Source of the DNA: Anaerolineales bacterium
Lineage (GTDB): Bacteria > Chloroflexota > Anaerolineae > Anaerolineales > Villigracilaceae
Direction: 5' to 3'
Assembly (NCBI GenBank): GCA_025938055.1
Contig: JAICQC010000249.1
Span: forward strand, 1-7,025
DNA length: 7,025 bases
Part shown: piece by piece, positions 1-6,214 of the stretch
Layout: the number at the start of each line of letters is the position of its first letter
Numbering within the stretch: position 1 is the first letter of the stretch
Translations under genes and position numbers: made by a program
The notes under the pieces: model-generated
What the model saw: only the letters and a program-made list of their open reading frames with translations
The model's database searches: none
What the model was told of the DNA's origin: nothing

Positions 1-1238
1 GCTACCTAGATCGCGCTGTGTACATCAGCAACGACCACGACGTGCTTGCCGAAGCCTGGTTCTGGATGAGCCAGGTGATGGATAACCCTGCGGAGAAACG
101 CAAGGCGCTGGAAAACTGCCTTGCCCATGACCTGCGGCACGCCCGGGCGCGCCGCGCCCACGCCATCCTGGATGGCAAACTCAAAGCCGATGAAATTATC
201 GACCCCGATCGCCTGCCGCTGGCACCTGAAGGTTTGCGCGCCGCGGACGCCGAACGGTTTATGTGTCCCAAGTGCGGTGGGCGGATGAGTTTCGCACCCG
301 ATGGTCAATCGTTACTCTGTGAATATTGTTCGCGCAACCAGCACTTCAGCGCGCAGCCCGGCTCTGCTGAGGAAAAGGACTTCATCATCGCCATGGCAAC
401 CGCCCGCGGACATAGCAAGCCGCTCGACCAGCAGGTCTTCCACTGTGAAGGCTGCGGCTGCGAATTCATTCTGCCGCCGAATCAAATTTCCTCGACCTGT
501 GTATATTGCGGCTCGCCGCATGTGGTCAATTGGGAATCGGAAGAGCAGTTGCTCGCACCGGACGGAATTATTCCACACGCGTTCGATCAGAAGCGCGCCA
601 TCAAAACTTTGATTGAGTGGGTGCAGTCGAACCAGATCAAACCCGAAAAGCAGGTGGACCCGCCGCGCGGCGTTTATCTCCCGTTATGGACGTTCGACCT
701 CGGTGGCGGCATCGATTATGTCGGCGAGGCTGTGGCGGATGACAGCGAAATCCAGTTTGGTAGCGGGCAGGCGAGAAGGATTCGCGTGAACGATTGCTAC
801 CCTGTCCAGGTGAATGACCTGCCCATCCCTGCTTCCCGAAAGCTGTCTGCCGTTTTCCTGAAGCTGATTCCCACCTTTGAGTTGAGAGGCGTCAGACCGT
901 ACGACCCGCGTTATCTCGCCAACTGGCCCGCCGAGGTGTACGACATCCCCATGGCAGAAGCGTCACTGGATGCGCGTGCGCAGACCTGGTCACACTACAA
1001 ACGCGATCTGCCAAACCTGCTTACCCCTATCGGCATTATTTCCACCTCTTCGGCAAAAATGACGGTTGAATCTTTCCGCCTCAATCTGCTGCCGGTCTGG
1101 GTAACCGCGATTCGTTTCGGCGGGCGCGAACACATCGTACTCATCAACGGACAGAATGGAAACGTGGCGAGTGATTTGCCGGAGAAGACAGAGAAACCAG
1201 GTGGGTTAATGGAATATCTGGCTGACTTGCTGGATTAA
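1..1238 (+). CDS. TPR-like / double zinc-ribbon protein, 5' truncated by window edge
   Basis: The reading frame is open to the left edge (codons from base 3 read YLDRAV before the GTG at 18), so the true start is probably outside the window. GTG18 has no visible Shine-Dalgarno. Counting from GTG18, residues about 5-55 look like TPR-type helix pairs (AEAWFWMSQV, then KRKALENCLA and ARARRAHAIL). Two treble-clef or rubredoxin-like zinc ribbons follow: CPKC at 83-86 with CEYC at 101-104, and CEGC at 143-146 with CVYC at 161-164. The second has an extra Cys at 148. The remaining ~240 residues are a soluble alpha/beta region with YLPLWTFDL, YLANWPAEVY and a terminal VLINGQNGNV motif, which I recall from zinc-ribbon proteins of unknown function. 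There is no signal peptide or membrane segment in the visible part, so it is probably cytosolic. A role in nucleic-acid or protein binding is only a guess. A strong terminator follows, separating it from the next gene. Confidence 0.75.
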   Translation, partial: YLDRAVYISNDHDVLAEAWFWMSQVMDNPAEKRKALENCLAHDLRHARARRAHAILDGKLKADEIIDPDRLPLAPEGLRAADAERFMCPKCGGRMSFAPDGQSLLCEYCSRNQHFSAQPGSAEEKDFIIAMATARGHSKPLDQQVFHCEGCGCEFILPPNQISSTCVYCGSPHVVNWESEEQLLAPDGIIPHAFDQKRAIKTLIEWVQSNQIKPEKQVDPPRGVYLPLWTFDLGGGIDYVGEAVADDSEIQFGSGQARRIRVNDCYPVQVNDLPIPASRKLSAVFLKLIPTFELRGVRPYDPRYLANWPAEVYDIPMAEASLDARAQTWSHYKRDLPNLLTPIGIISTSSAKMTVESFRLNLLPVWVTAIRFGGREHIVLINGQNGNVASDLPEKTEKPGGLMEYLADLLD

Positions 1239-1293
1239 TGGAAATGGAATTCAGAAGCCGAAAAGCAAGCTGAAACAATAAAGAAAAAACCTG

Positions 1294-1337
1294 AAATGGT
1301 GGTTGGGTTATTTATGCCTCGACCACCATTTTTCTTT
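1294..1337 (+). terminator. Rho-independent terminator of the zinc-ribbon gene
   Basis: AAATGGTGGT (1294-1303) is the perfect reverse complement of ACCACCATTT (1322-1331). Four further pairs extend the stem inward, two of them G-U, leaving a 10-nt loop at 1308-1317. The descending arm runs straight into a T-rich tract (1329-1337). It lies 56 bases after the upstream stop codon and 66 bases before the ATG at 1404. Its position also argues against starting the next gene at 1296, which would put the start codon inside the hairpin. Confidence 0.75.
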
Positions 1338-1391
1338 CGTCTTTCTACTTTCCACTTTATACGCCTATTTCCTTGTCATCCTGTTTCCCTG

Positions 1392-1397
1392 TATACT
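1392..1397 (+). promoter_or_regulatory. Possible -10 element for a leaderless PBP-like transcript
   Basis: TATACT ends six bases before the ATG at 1404, so transcription would start at or next to the start codon. No convincing -35 lies at normal spacing: TTGTCA at 1373-1378 is only 13 bases away. No Shine-Dalgarno precedes 1404, which fits a leaderless mRNA. This is inference from one hexamer. Confidence 0.3.
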
Positions 1398-1403
1398 TAT
1401 CCT

Positions 1404-3917
1404 ATGTCCTCCACCCTTCCCATCCTGCGCGCCCGCCGCGAGCGGAGACTTGCCCGTCAACGCGCGGGTGAGTCTCGCAGGCGCAGCGGTTTATTGACGG
1501 TGGGGATCATCCTCTCTCTTCTGATCGCCGCGTGCATACTCACTTCCGCGGTTTCGTATGTCAACCTGACGAGCGACCTTCCATCAGTGGAGTTTCTCCC
1601 AGCCCTGCTCAACCCGCCTGACGGGCTCCTCCTTCAGCCCACGCGCATCTATGACCGCACGCGCCAGAATGTGCTGTTTACGTTTGCACCGGATGACTCG
1701 CCGCGCCGCTACATTCCGCTCAGCGAGACGAACCCCCAGCATTTGCCCGAGTCGCTAAGCGACGCGGTCATTGCGATCACCGATCCAAGCTTCCGGGAAC
1801 ACCCTGGCTATACCCTCAACACAGTTACCAACTACGAAATACATCCAACGATTGCACAGCGGCTAGTCTCTGACTTGCTTCTCTTCAATGAATCTCCGTC
1901 CCTGCAGCGCGCTCTGCGGGAACGCATCCTTGCGGCGCAGGTGACAGCGCGCTACGGGCGTACGCAGGTGCTCGAGTGGTATCTCAATTCAGCGCACTTC
2001 GGGCGCTACGCGTTTGGCGCGGAAGGCGCAGCGCAGCTTTACTTTGGAAAGTCTGCCGCCGAACTTTCTCCGGCTGAGTCTGCGATCCTTGCTGCGGTGA
2101 GCAATTCGCCGAGTCTGAATCCCTACGACGCGCCGCAGACCGCGCTGGAACGCGGGCGTGAGACTCTGGAATTAATGAACGCGCAGGGATTTTTGTCCAA
2201 CGAGGCACTTGAGAATGCGCTGGGTGAATCGCCGCGATTCCAGGCGCCACCCCCGTTCGAACTTCAATTTGCCTCCGCGTTTACCAATCTGGTGCTCAGC
2301 CAACTCGACTCCCAGTTCCCGCGCGCTCGTATCGAACGCGGCGGGCTCACGATCATCTCCACGCTGGATTACGAACTGCAAACGGGAGCCTCGTGTGTCA
2401 CTGCGTTTTACGCGGCGCGGCTGGCAGGCTTGCCCGAGCCCACTATTGAATGCGAGGCTCTACAATTCCTCCCTGCCTTGCCGCCGGAAATCCAGGTGGA
2501 TAATTCCTCCGCCAGCGCGCTGATCACAGACCCGCAGACAGGGCAGATCCTGGCGGTGGTCGGAGAAACGTTCCAGGCGCAGGAAACGCCGCTGATCGCG
2601 GCACACAGGCCCGGGTCCGCGCTCGACGCGTTCGTCTATCTGACGGCGTTCACCCGCGGCTTGAGTCCCGGGTCACTGATCTGGGACATCCCCGGCAAGA
2701 CCAACGTCCGTAACTTTGACAATGAATATCATGGACCCATCCGCTTACGGGTAGCGCTGGCAAATGATTATCAGGCTCCCGCGGCGCAGTTGCTGGCGCA
2801 GATGGGTGTGGAAAATGTCAGTCGAATTGCCGGGTCGTTTGGCGTATCGCGCGATGAGGACTTATCCCTGCTGGATGCCGCGGGCGCGTATGGCGTGTTC
2901 GCGCAGGAGGGTGTTTACTTTGGACAGGAGTTTGCTGGCGGTGAGTTTCAGCCTGTGACGATTCTAAAAGTGGAAGGCAACGACGGAAATGTGTGGCTCG
3001 ACTGGGCAACTCCCCAGGTGAAACCGGTCCTGACACCGGGACTGGCATATCTTATGAACCATGCCCTCAGTGACGAGCCCTCGCGCTGGCGCTCGCTGGG
3101 TCAGCCGAATGTAACGGAGATCGGCAGACCAGCCGGTGTGAAGCTGGGACAAACCGACGACGATCTTGACACGTGGGTGATCGGCTATTCACCATCGCGC
3201 GTGGTCGTCGTGTGGACGGGCGCGCGCACAGAAAGCGATCTGTCTCCACAGGTGCCTGCGGTCCTGTGGCACGCGTTGATGCAATTGACTTCACAGAACC
3301 TGCCGCGCGAAGGCTGGGCTGCGCCTGCAGATGTCTCGGTGATCAACGTCTGCGACCCCTCCGGGATGCTGCCGACCGCCAATTGCCCGAACCTGGTGAG
3401 TGAGGTATTCCTGAACGGCAATGAACCTATCCAGCCGGACAATATGTATCGCAGATATGCGGTCAACCGGGAGACCGGCTTGCTTGCGACCGTGTTCACA
3501 CTGCCGCAGTTGATCGAGGACCGTGTCTATCTCGTCGTGCCGCCCGAGGCGCGTTCCTGGGCCGAAGGCGCGGGGTTGGAGATTCCCCCGGCAGACTACG
3601 ACGTGATCCAGCCACCACCAGCCAACCCGGACGTCAATATCACAGCTCCCGAGTTGTTCACGGAGGTCAATGGAGAAGTGAATATTCGCGGGACGGCTGC
3701 TGGGGAGGATTTCATCTCGTACCGGGTACTGGTGGGACAGGGCCTGAATCCGCAGGAATGGATTCAACTTGCAGAGGGCAACGAACCTGTAACGGAAGGT
3801 CTATTGGCAGAATGGGATACCAGTGGTTTAAGTGGGTTATATGCCGTGCAGCTACAGGTAGTGAAGAGTGATCAGAGAGTGGAGACCGCGATCCTTCAGG
3901 TGACGGTTAGCCAGTAG
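1404..3917 (+). CDS. Class A PBP-like (GT51 + transpeptidase) protein with degenerate active sites
   Basis: 837 residues from ATG1404. The longer frame from 1296 begins inside the terminator. A basic cytoplasmic tail (1-29) precedes one membrane segment (about 30-53), so the rest is extracytoplasmic. A GT51 glycosyltransferase fold spans roughly 75-300 and a penicillin-binding transpeptidase fold about 365-640, comparable to bifunctional PBP1A/1C proteins. Motifs are recognisable but altered. EDxxFxxHxG reads TDPSFREHPG (124-135 region, catalytic Glu replaced by Thr126). GGSTITQQL reads IHPTIAQRL (146-154), with a shortened linker before it. RKxxE reads RALRE (169-173, Glu kept). The YLN motif is kept near 186-195. 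In the transpeptidase domain SxxK is SALD (Ser405 kept, Lys replaced by Asp408), SxN is DYQ (455-457), and KTG is KLG (580-582). The frame is intact for 2.5 kb, so this is not sequence decay. The tail has paired cysteines (650, 661) and an Ig-like beta domain (about 742-836). It probably has a structural or regulatory envelope role; catalysis of peptidoglycan synthesis is unlikely. Confidence 0.9.
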   Translation: MSSTLPILRARRERRLARQRAGESRRRSGLLTVGIILSLLIAACILTSAVSYVNLTSDLPSVEFLPALLNPPDGLLLQPTRIYDRTRQNVLFTFAPDDSPRRYIPLSETNPQHLPESLSDAVIAITDPSFREHPGYTLNTVTNYEIHPTIAQRLVSDLLLFNESPSLQRALRERILAAQVTARYGRTQVLEWYLNSAHFGRYAFGAEGAAQLYFGKSAAELSPAESAILAAVSNSPSLNPYDAPQTALERGRETLELMNAQGFLSNEALENALGESPRFQAPPPFELQFASAFTNLVLSQLDSQFPRARIERGGLTIISTLDYELQTGASCVTAFYAARLAGLPEPTIECEALQFLPALPPEIQVDNSSASALITDPQTGQILAVVGETFQAQETPLIAAHRPGSALDAFVYLTAFTRGLSPGSLIWDIPGKTNVRNFDNEYHGPIRLRVALANDYQAPAAQLLAQMGVENVSRIAGSFGVSRDEDLSLLDAAGAYGVFAQEGVYFGQEFAGGEFQPVTILKVEGNDGNVWLDWATPQVKPVLTPGLAYLMNHALSDEPSRWRSLGQPNVTEIGRPAGVKLGQTDDDLDTWVIGYSPSRVVVVWTGARTESDLSPQVPAVLWHALMQLTSQNLPREGWAAPADVSVINVCDPSGMLPTANCPNLVSEVFLNGNEPIQPDNMYRRYAVNRETGLLATVFTLPQLIEDRVYLVVPPEARSWAEGAGLEIPPADYDVIQPPPANPDVNITAPELFTEVNGEVNIRGTAAGEDFISYRVLVGQGLNPQEWIQLAEGNEPVTEGLLAEWDTSGLSGLYAVQLQVVKSDQRVETAILQVTVSQ

Positions 3918-3949
3918 CTTTTAGCGATTGGCGAATAGCTACTGGCATT
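3908..3949. repeat. Six-unit degenerate heptamer array T(A/G)GCNNN
   Basis: Six consecutive 7-base units share T(A/G)GC in the first four positions: TAGCCAG, TAGCTTT, TAGCGAT, TGGCGAA, TAGCTAC and TGGCATT. The stop codon of the PBP-like gene (3915-3917) is inside the second unit. Phase is lost after 3949. The array lies 33 bases upstream of the four-helix-bundle remnant. Function is unknown. Confidence 0.6.
3910..3946 (+). terminator. 10-bp hairpin at the end of the PBP-like gene (weak terminator candidate)
   Basis: GCCAGTAGCT (3910-3919) is the exact reverse complement of AGCTACTGGC (3937-3946), with a 17-nt loop. The upstream stop codon is within the 5' arm. No proper T tract follows (ATTTACG), so intrinsic termination would be inefficient. 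It may be an mRNA 3'-end stabiliser or a by-product of the heptamer array it sits in. Confidence 0.4.
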
Positions 3950-4000
3950 TACGTGGCTTAAGTTACGTTCGTTGAGGTCAACATGAAGGATTTTCGTTCA

Positions 4001-4029
4001 TTGAAAGTCTGGGAAAGAGCTCATACACT
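4001..4029 (+). promoter_or_regulatory. Sigma-70-type promoter for the DUF3592 gene, inside the remnant
   Basis: TTGAAA (4001-4006) and TACACT (4024-4029) are separated by exactly 17 bases. They match the -35 and -10 consensus in 5 of 6 and 4 of 6 positions. A start near 4036 would give a leader of about 15 bases carrying the AGGAG site before ATG4051. It lies wholly within the four-helix-bundle remnant. Confidence 0.5.
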
Positions 4030-4040
4030 CACATTGATAA

Positions 4041-4045
4041 AGGAG
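4041..4045 (+). promoter_or_regulatory. Ribosome binding site of the DUF3592 gene
   Basis: AGGAG, within AAAGGAGACATC, ends five bases before ATG4051. This is the clearest Shine-Dalgarno in the window and fixes this start. The same bases encode Lys-Glu-Thr in the remnant's frame. Confidence 0.8.
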
Positions 4046-4050
4046 ACATC

Positions 4051-4521
4051 ATGAATACCGAACTGTTGCTGGTTGTTGGAATCATTGCCTTTGTTTTGTT
4101 CATTCTGAATATTGTGTTTCTGGGCATTATCTTTTTTATGCGCAGGCGGATGGCTGCTGTCAGCCAGTGGCCATCGACAATGGGATCGGTGAGCGCTTCC
4201 TATCTGGAGCGGCGCTCGTCAAGCGAGAGTGGATACACAAACTATCCGGTCGTACAGTATTCCTATCAGATAGGCGGGCAGGCATATCAAGGTCTGAAAA
4301 TCGCACCCGGGCCCGAGGTCGGCGGCACAGGCGCTGGGAAGGTCGTGGCGCGCTATCCTGCCGGTGCGCAGGTGATGGTATTCTACAACCCGCAAAACCC
4401 ATCCGATGCAGTGCTGGAGAGAAAGGCGCCTGCGCAGTGGCTTATGTGGCTCATATTAATCGTTTTCGATTTGGCGTTGTGTGGGGCCATTCCAATTATC
4501 GTATGGTCGATGAATCAATAA
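4051..4521 (+). CDS. DUF3592-type small membrane protein
   Basis: 156 residues with two membrane segments: about 4-30 (hydrophobic, followed by RRR as the cytoplasmic edge) and about 129-152. Between them is a ~95-residue beta-rich domain typical of DUF3592: WPSTMGSV, then YPVVQYSYQIGGQAYQG, VVARYPAGAQVMVFYNPQNPSDAVLE. The W...G.V / Y.Y...G..Y.G / RYP.G..V.VFYNP.NP pattern is the basis of the call. The family function is unknown. By topology (positive residues after the first segment, short N-terminus) the central domain is probably on the cytoplasmic side, but that is an inference. The start is supported by the AGGAG site and a promoter in the upstream fragment, and the ATG overlaps the fragment's stop codon, so translation may be coupled. 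Its stop is only 3 bases from the stop of the convergent transporter gene, so neither has room for its own terminator between them. Confidence 0.85.
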   Translation: MNTELLLVVGIIAFVLFILNIVFLGIIFFMRRRMAAVSQWPSTMGSVSASYLERRSSSESGYTNYPVVQYSYQIGGQAYQGLKIAPGPEVGGTGAGKVVARYPAGAQVMVFYNPQNPSDAVLERKAPAQWLMWLILIVFDLALCGAIPIIVWSMNQ

Positions 4522-4524
4522 GCT

Positions 4525-5949
4525 CTATTCAGGGAGCCGCGCCCTGCGTTGTTCCAGCAGTTTTTGGATCCTGGCGTATTTCTGGCGAGTCAGCGGGAAC
4601 AGCCATGCCAGGAGGATCGTGCCACACAAGATCGCCGCGCCAAACGGGGAGACGAGCAGGCGTATCATTTGCAGGGCGGTATCGGTTTGCATGAACTGCA
4701 GCGCCCCCGCGGGTGGCGATGTATAGCCTGACCAGCCCAGCAGCTGCAGCGTGATAAAGATGACCAGTGCACCGGTCACTTTGCGGATAAGGGTGCGGAT
4801 GCCGTAAAAGATGCCCTCCTGCCTGCGACGCGTGCGCAACTCGTCCCATTCGATCACATCCGCGAACATCGAGTCGGGCAGGGTATACGCGGCGGAGACG
4901 CCGACCCCGGCGAGCGCAGCGAGGATCAGCAGATAACTGGTGTCCTCTGGCTGGATGGTGAATACCAGCAACTGGATCGTTACCCAGAAGATCATACCCA
5001 GCATATAGGCATCGCGTTTATTGCGTCGCTTTGCGAGCCACAACCAGAACGGGATGAATAGAATACAGACCGACATAAGAATGCCGAAGAAAGCCGATTC
5101 GTATGCCAGTTCATAGCCCAGAATATTGATGGATGCAAGCAGATCCCCCTGTGCAACCCAGTACAACAGGAAATAGGGGAAGGTCACCGCGACCATATCG
5201 ACGGCGGACCAGTTCAGCATGTGGATTCCCACCGCATACCGGAAAGGGATATTTTGCCATGCTGCTTTAAGCGTTTCACGGAAAGGAAGCGATTCGGTCT
5301 CCTCAGGTCTGGACTTCTCGCGCACAAAAAGCCCGATCAGGAACAGCGGGATCGCCCCGATGCCGCCGAAGATCGCGCCGACGAGCATAAATCCCTGCTG
5401 CTGGGAACCACCGGAGGCAAGGACCATATCGACGATAGCCGGTGCCGCAAGCACAACAGATAATGCTCCTGCCAATTGGAAGAAGGACCGGAAGCTTGTT
5501 AGCGTGGTGCGCTCATCATAATCGGGGGTAAGCTCCGGCGTCAAAGAAAGGAACGGTACACCGACCAGGGTTTGCAAGGTGTCCGCGAGCATGAAAGAGA
5601 GGGTTATGTAGGTCAACAGTGCCGCCTGGCTTTCCCAGTTGGGGGCAGACCAGAGCATGATAAAGCTGAATCCAAACGGAATGGCAAACCACAAGAGAAA
5701 GGGTCGCCGTCGTCCCAGCCGTGTACGCAAACGGTCGCTGAGGATGCCAATAATGGGGTCGTTAATCGCGTCCCAGATGATGCCTGCCAGCGCCCCGAAG
5801 GAAGCGAGCCGCGGCTCGAGCCCAACCACATCAGTGAGATAGATGGCATAAAAGATGGAGCGCATCATCCCCATACTTGAGATACCCCAGTCTCCCGAGC
5901 CATAGAGCAGTTTCATCCACAACGAGAGGCGATTCTTTGATCTATCCAT
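4525..5949 (-). CDS. MFS transporter, GPH / MelB-like sugar (or glycoside):cation symporter
   Basis: 474 residues with about 12 membrane helices, the usual length of the GPH family (MFS_2). The N-terminal YGSGDWG and TDVVGL, then WDAINDPIIGILSDR (from residue 59) and RTRLGRRRPF (to residue 84), match MelB. The cation-site residues Asp55, Asn58 and Asp59 of E. coli MelB are kept as Asp60, Asn63 and Asp64, so coupling to Na+ or H+ is likely. The two galactoside-binding acids are not kept: MelB Asp19 aligns with Ser24 and Asp124 with Gly130 (in VGVPFLSL). The substrate is therefore probably not melibiose; a different glycoside, a uronide or a non-sugar solute is possible. The ATG at 5949 was chosen because the family-like sequence starts there. 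The frame stays open to 6156, but those 69 residues are not family-like. No Shine-Dalgarno is visible. No glycosidase neighbour is present to suggest the substrate. Confidence 0.92.
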   Translation of the reverse strand: MDRSKNRLSLWMKLLYGSGDWGISSMGMMRSIFYAIYLTDVVGLEPRLASFGALAGIIWDAINDPIIGILSDRLRTRLGRRRPFLLWFAIPFGFSFIMLWSAPNWESQAALLTYITLSFMLADTLQTLVGVPFLSLTPELTPDYDERTTLTSFRSFFQLAGALSVVLAAPAIVDMVLASGGSQQQGFMLVGAIFGGIGAIPLFLIGLFVREKSRPEETESLPFRETLKAAWQNIPFRYAVGIHMLNWSAVDMVAVTFPYFLLYWVAQGDLLASINILGYELAYESAFFGILMSVCILFIPFWLWLAKRRNKRDAYMLGMIFWVTIQLLVFTIQPEDTSYLLILAALAGVGVSAAYTLPDSMFADVIEWDELRTRRRQEGIFYGIRTLIRKVTGALVIFITLQLLGWSGYTSPPAGALQFMQTDTALQMIRLLVSPFGAAILCGTILLAWLFPLTRQKYARIQKLLEQRRARLPE

Positions 5950-5965
5950 GCCGAAAAGATGCGCA

Positions 5966-5974
5966 AGTGTAGCA
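5966..5974 (-). promoter_or_regulatory. Possible extended -10 promoter of the MFS gene
   Basis: Read on the minus strand the bases are TGCTACACT, an extended -10 pattern (TGn plus TACACT), with no good -35 at normal distance. Initiation would fall near 5959, giving a leader of about 10 bases before ATG5949, in keeping with the absence of a Shine-Dalgarno. Confidence 0.3.
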
Positions 5975-6214
5975 CAGAGCTGGAATGGCACGCCCAAAAA
6001 GCTTACAAAGTTGAAACGTGGCGCGTTGCTGTTTTGTAGGTTAATCGTATGGCAAATATCCATGCAACTCTGACGAGCTTTGATAAAATCCCGCACGGCA
6101 ATCTGTTCAAAGCGCAGGACCACAAAACGGAAGCCTGACTTAAGACAGTCTGCCAAAAATCACAACATACAGTTTTCGGGCTGATTTGAACATTTTCGAC
6201 CTGCTGAAATTTCA

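Larger units (their letters stand above)
3983..4054 (+). pseudogene. N-terminal remnant of a four-helix-bundle (23S rRNA intervening sequence type) protein
   Basis: An ATG at 3983, preceded by GAGG (3974-3977) at a 5-base spacing, opens a 23-codon frame that begins MKDFRSLKVWERAHTLTL. This closely matches the typical N-terminus of the four-helix-bundle / S23 family (PF05635-type), whose members are usually about 115-130 residues. Here the frame continues IKETS and stops at 4052-4054, so helix 1 is barely begun and the rest of the domain is missing. The last residues resemble the family's usual IYKxTxxFP segment with one or two codons lost, so the fragment may extend to the junction. The TGA overlaps the ATG of the DUF3592 gene as ATGA. 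It may be a dead gene fragment whose sequence now serves as promoter and coupled leader for that gene. The family match is from memory; a chance 18-residue match is unlikely. Confidence 0.7.

Noticed and set aside
1296..1403. In-frame upstream extension of the PBP-like gene (36 extra residues)
   Set aside because: It begins inside a strong terminator hairpin. The extra residues are low-quality (FFFRL, Phe/Pro/His-rich) and unlike PBP N-termini, while ATG1404 is followed by a typical basic tail and membrane segment.
3291..3767. 158-codon minus-strand open frame
   Set aside because: It lies antisense to the well-supported PBP-like coding region, has no family-like sequence and no RBS, and is explained by GC-rich codon structure.
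3640..3917. LPXTG-type sorting signal at the C-terminus of the PBP-like protein
   Set aside because: The C-terminus ends in an Ig-like beta domain with no sorting motif, hydrophobic segment or basic tail, so it is not an evident sortase substrate.
3918..4050. Insertion sequence or CRISPR remnant between the PBP-like and DUF3592 genes
   Set aside because: No terminal inverted repeats with target duplication, no transposase fragment, and the 7-base periodicity is far too short for CRISPR repeats.
4167..4694. 175-codon plus-strand frame overlapping the DUF3592 and MFS genes
   Set aside because: It is a different frame of the DUF3592 gene that runs into the antisense of the MFS gene. Composition is Arg/Gly-rich and typical of a shadow frame.
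5950..6156. In-frame N-terminal extension of the MFS gene (69 residues)
   Set aside because: GPH proteins start a few residues before the LYGSGDWG motif. The extension is Cys/Phe-rich, not family-like, and covers the divergent intergenic region.
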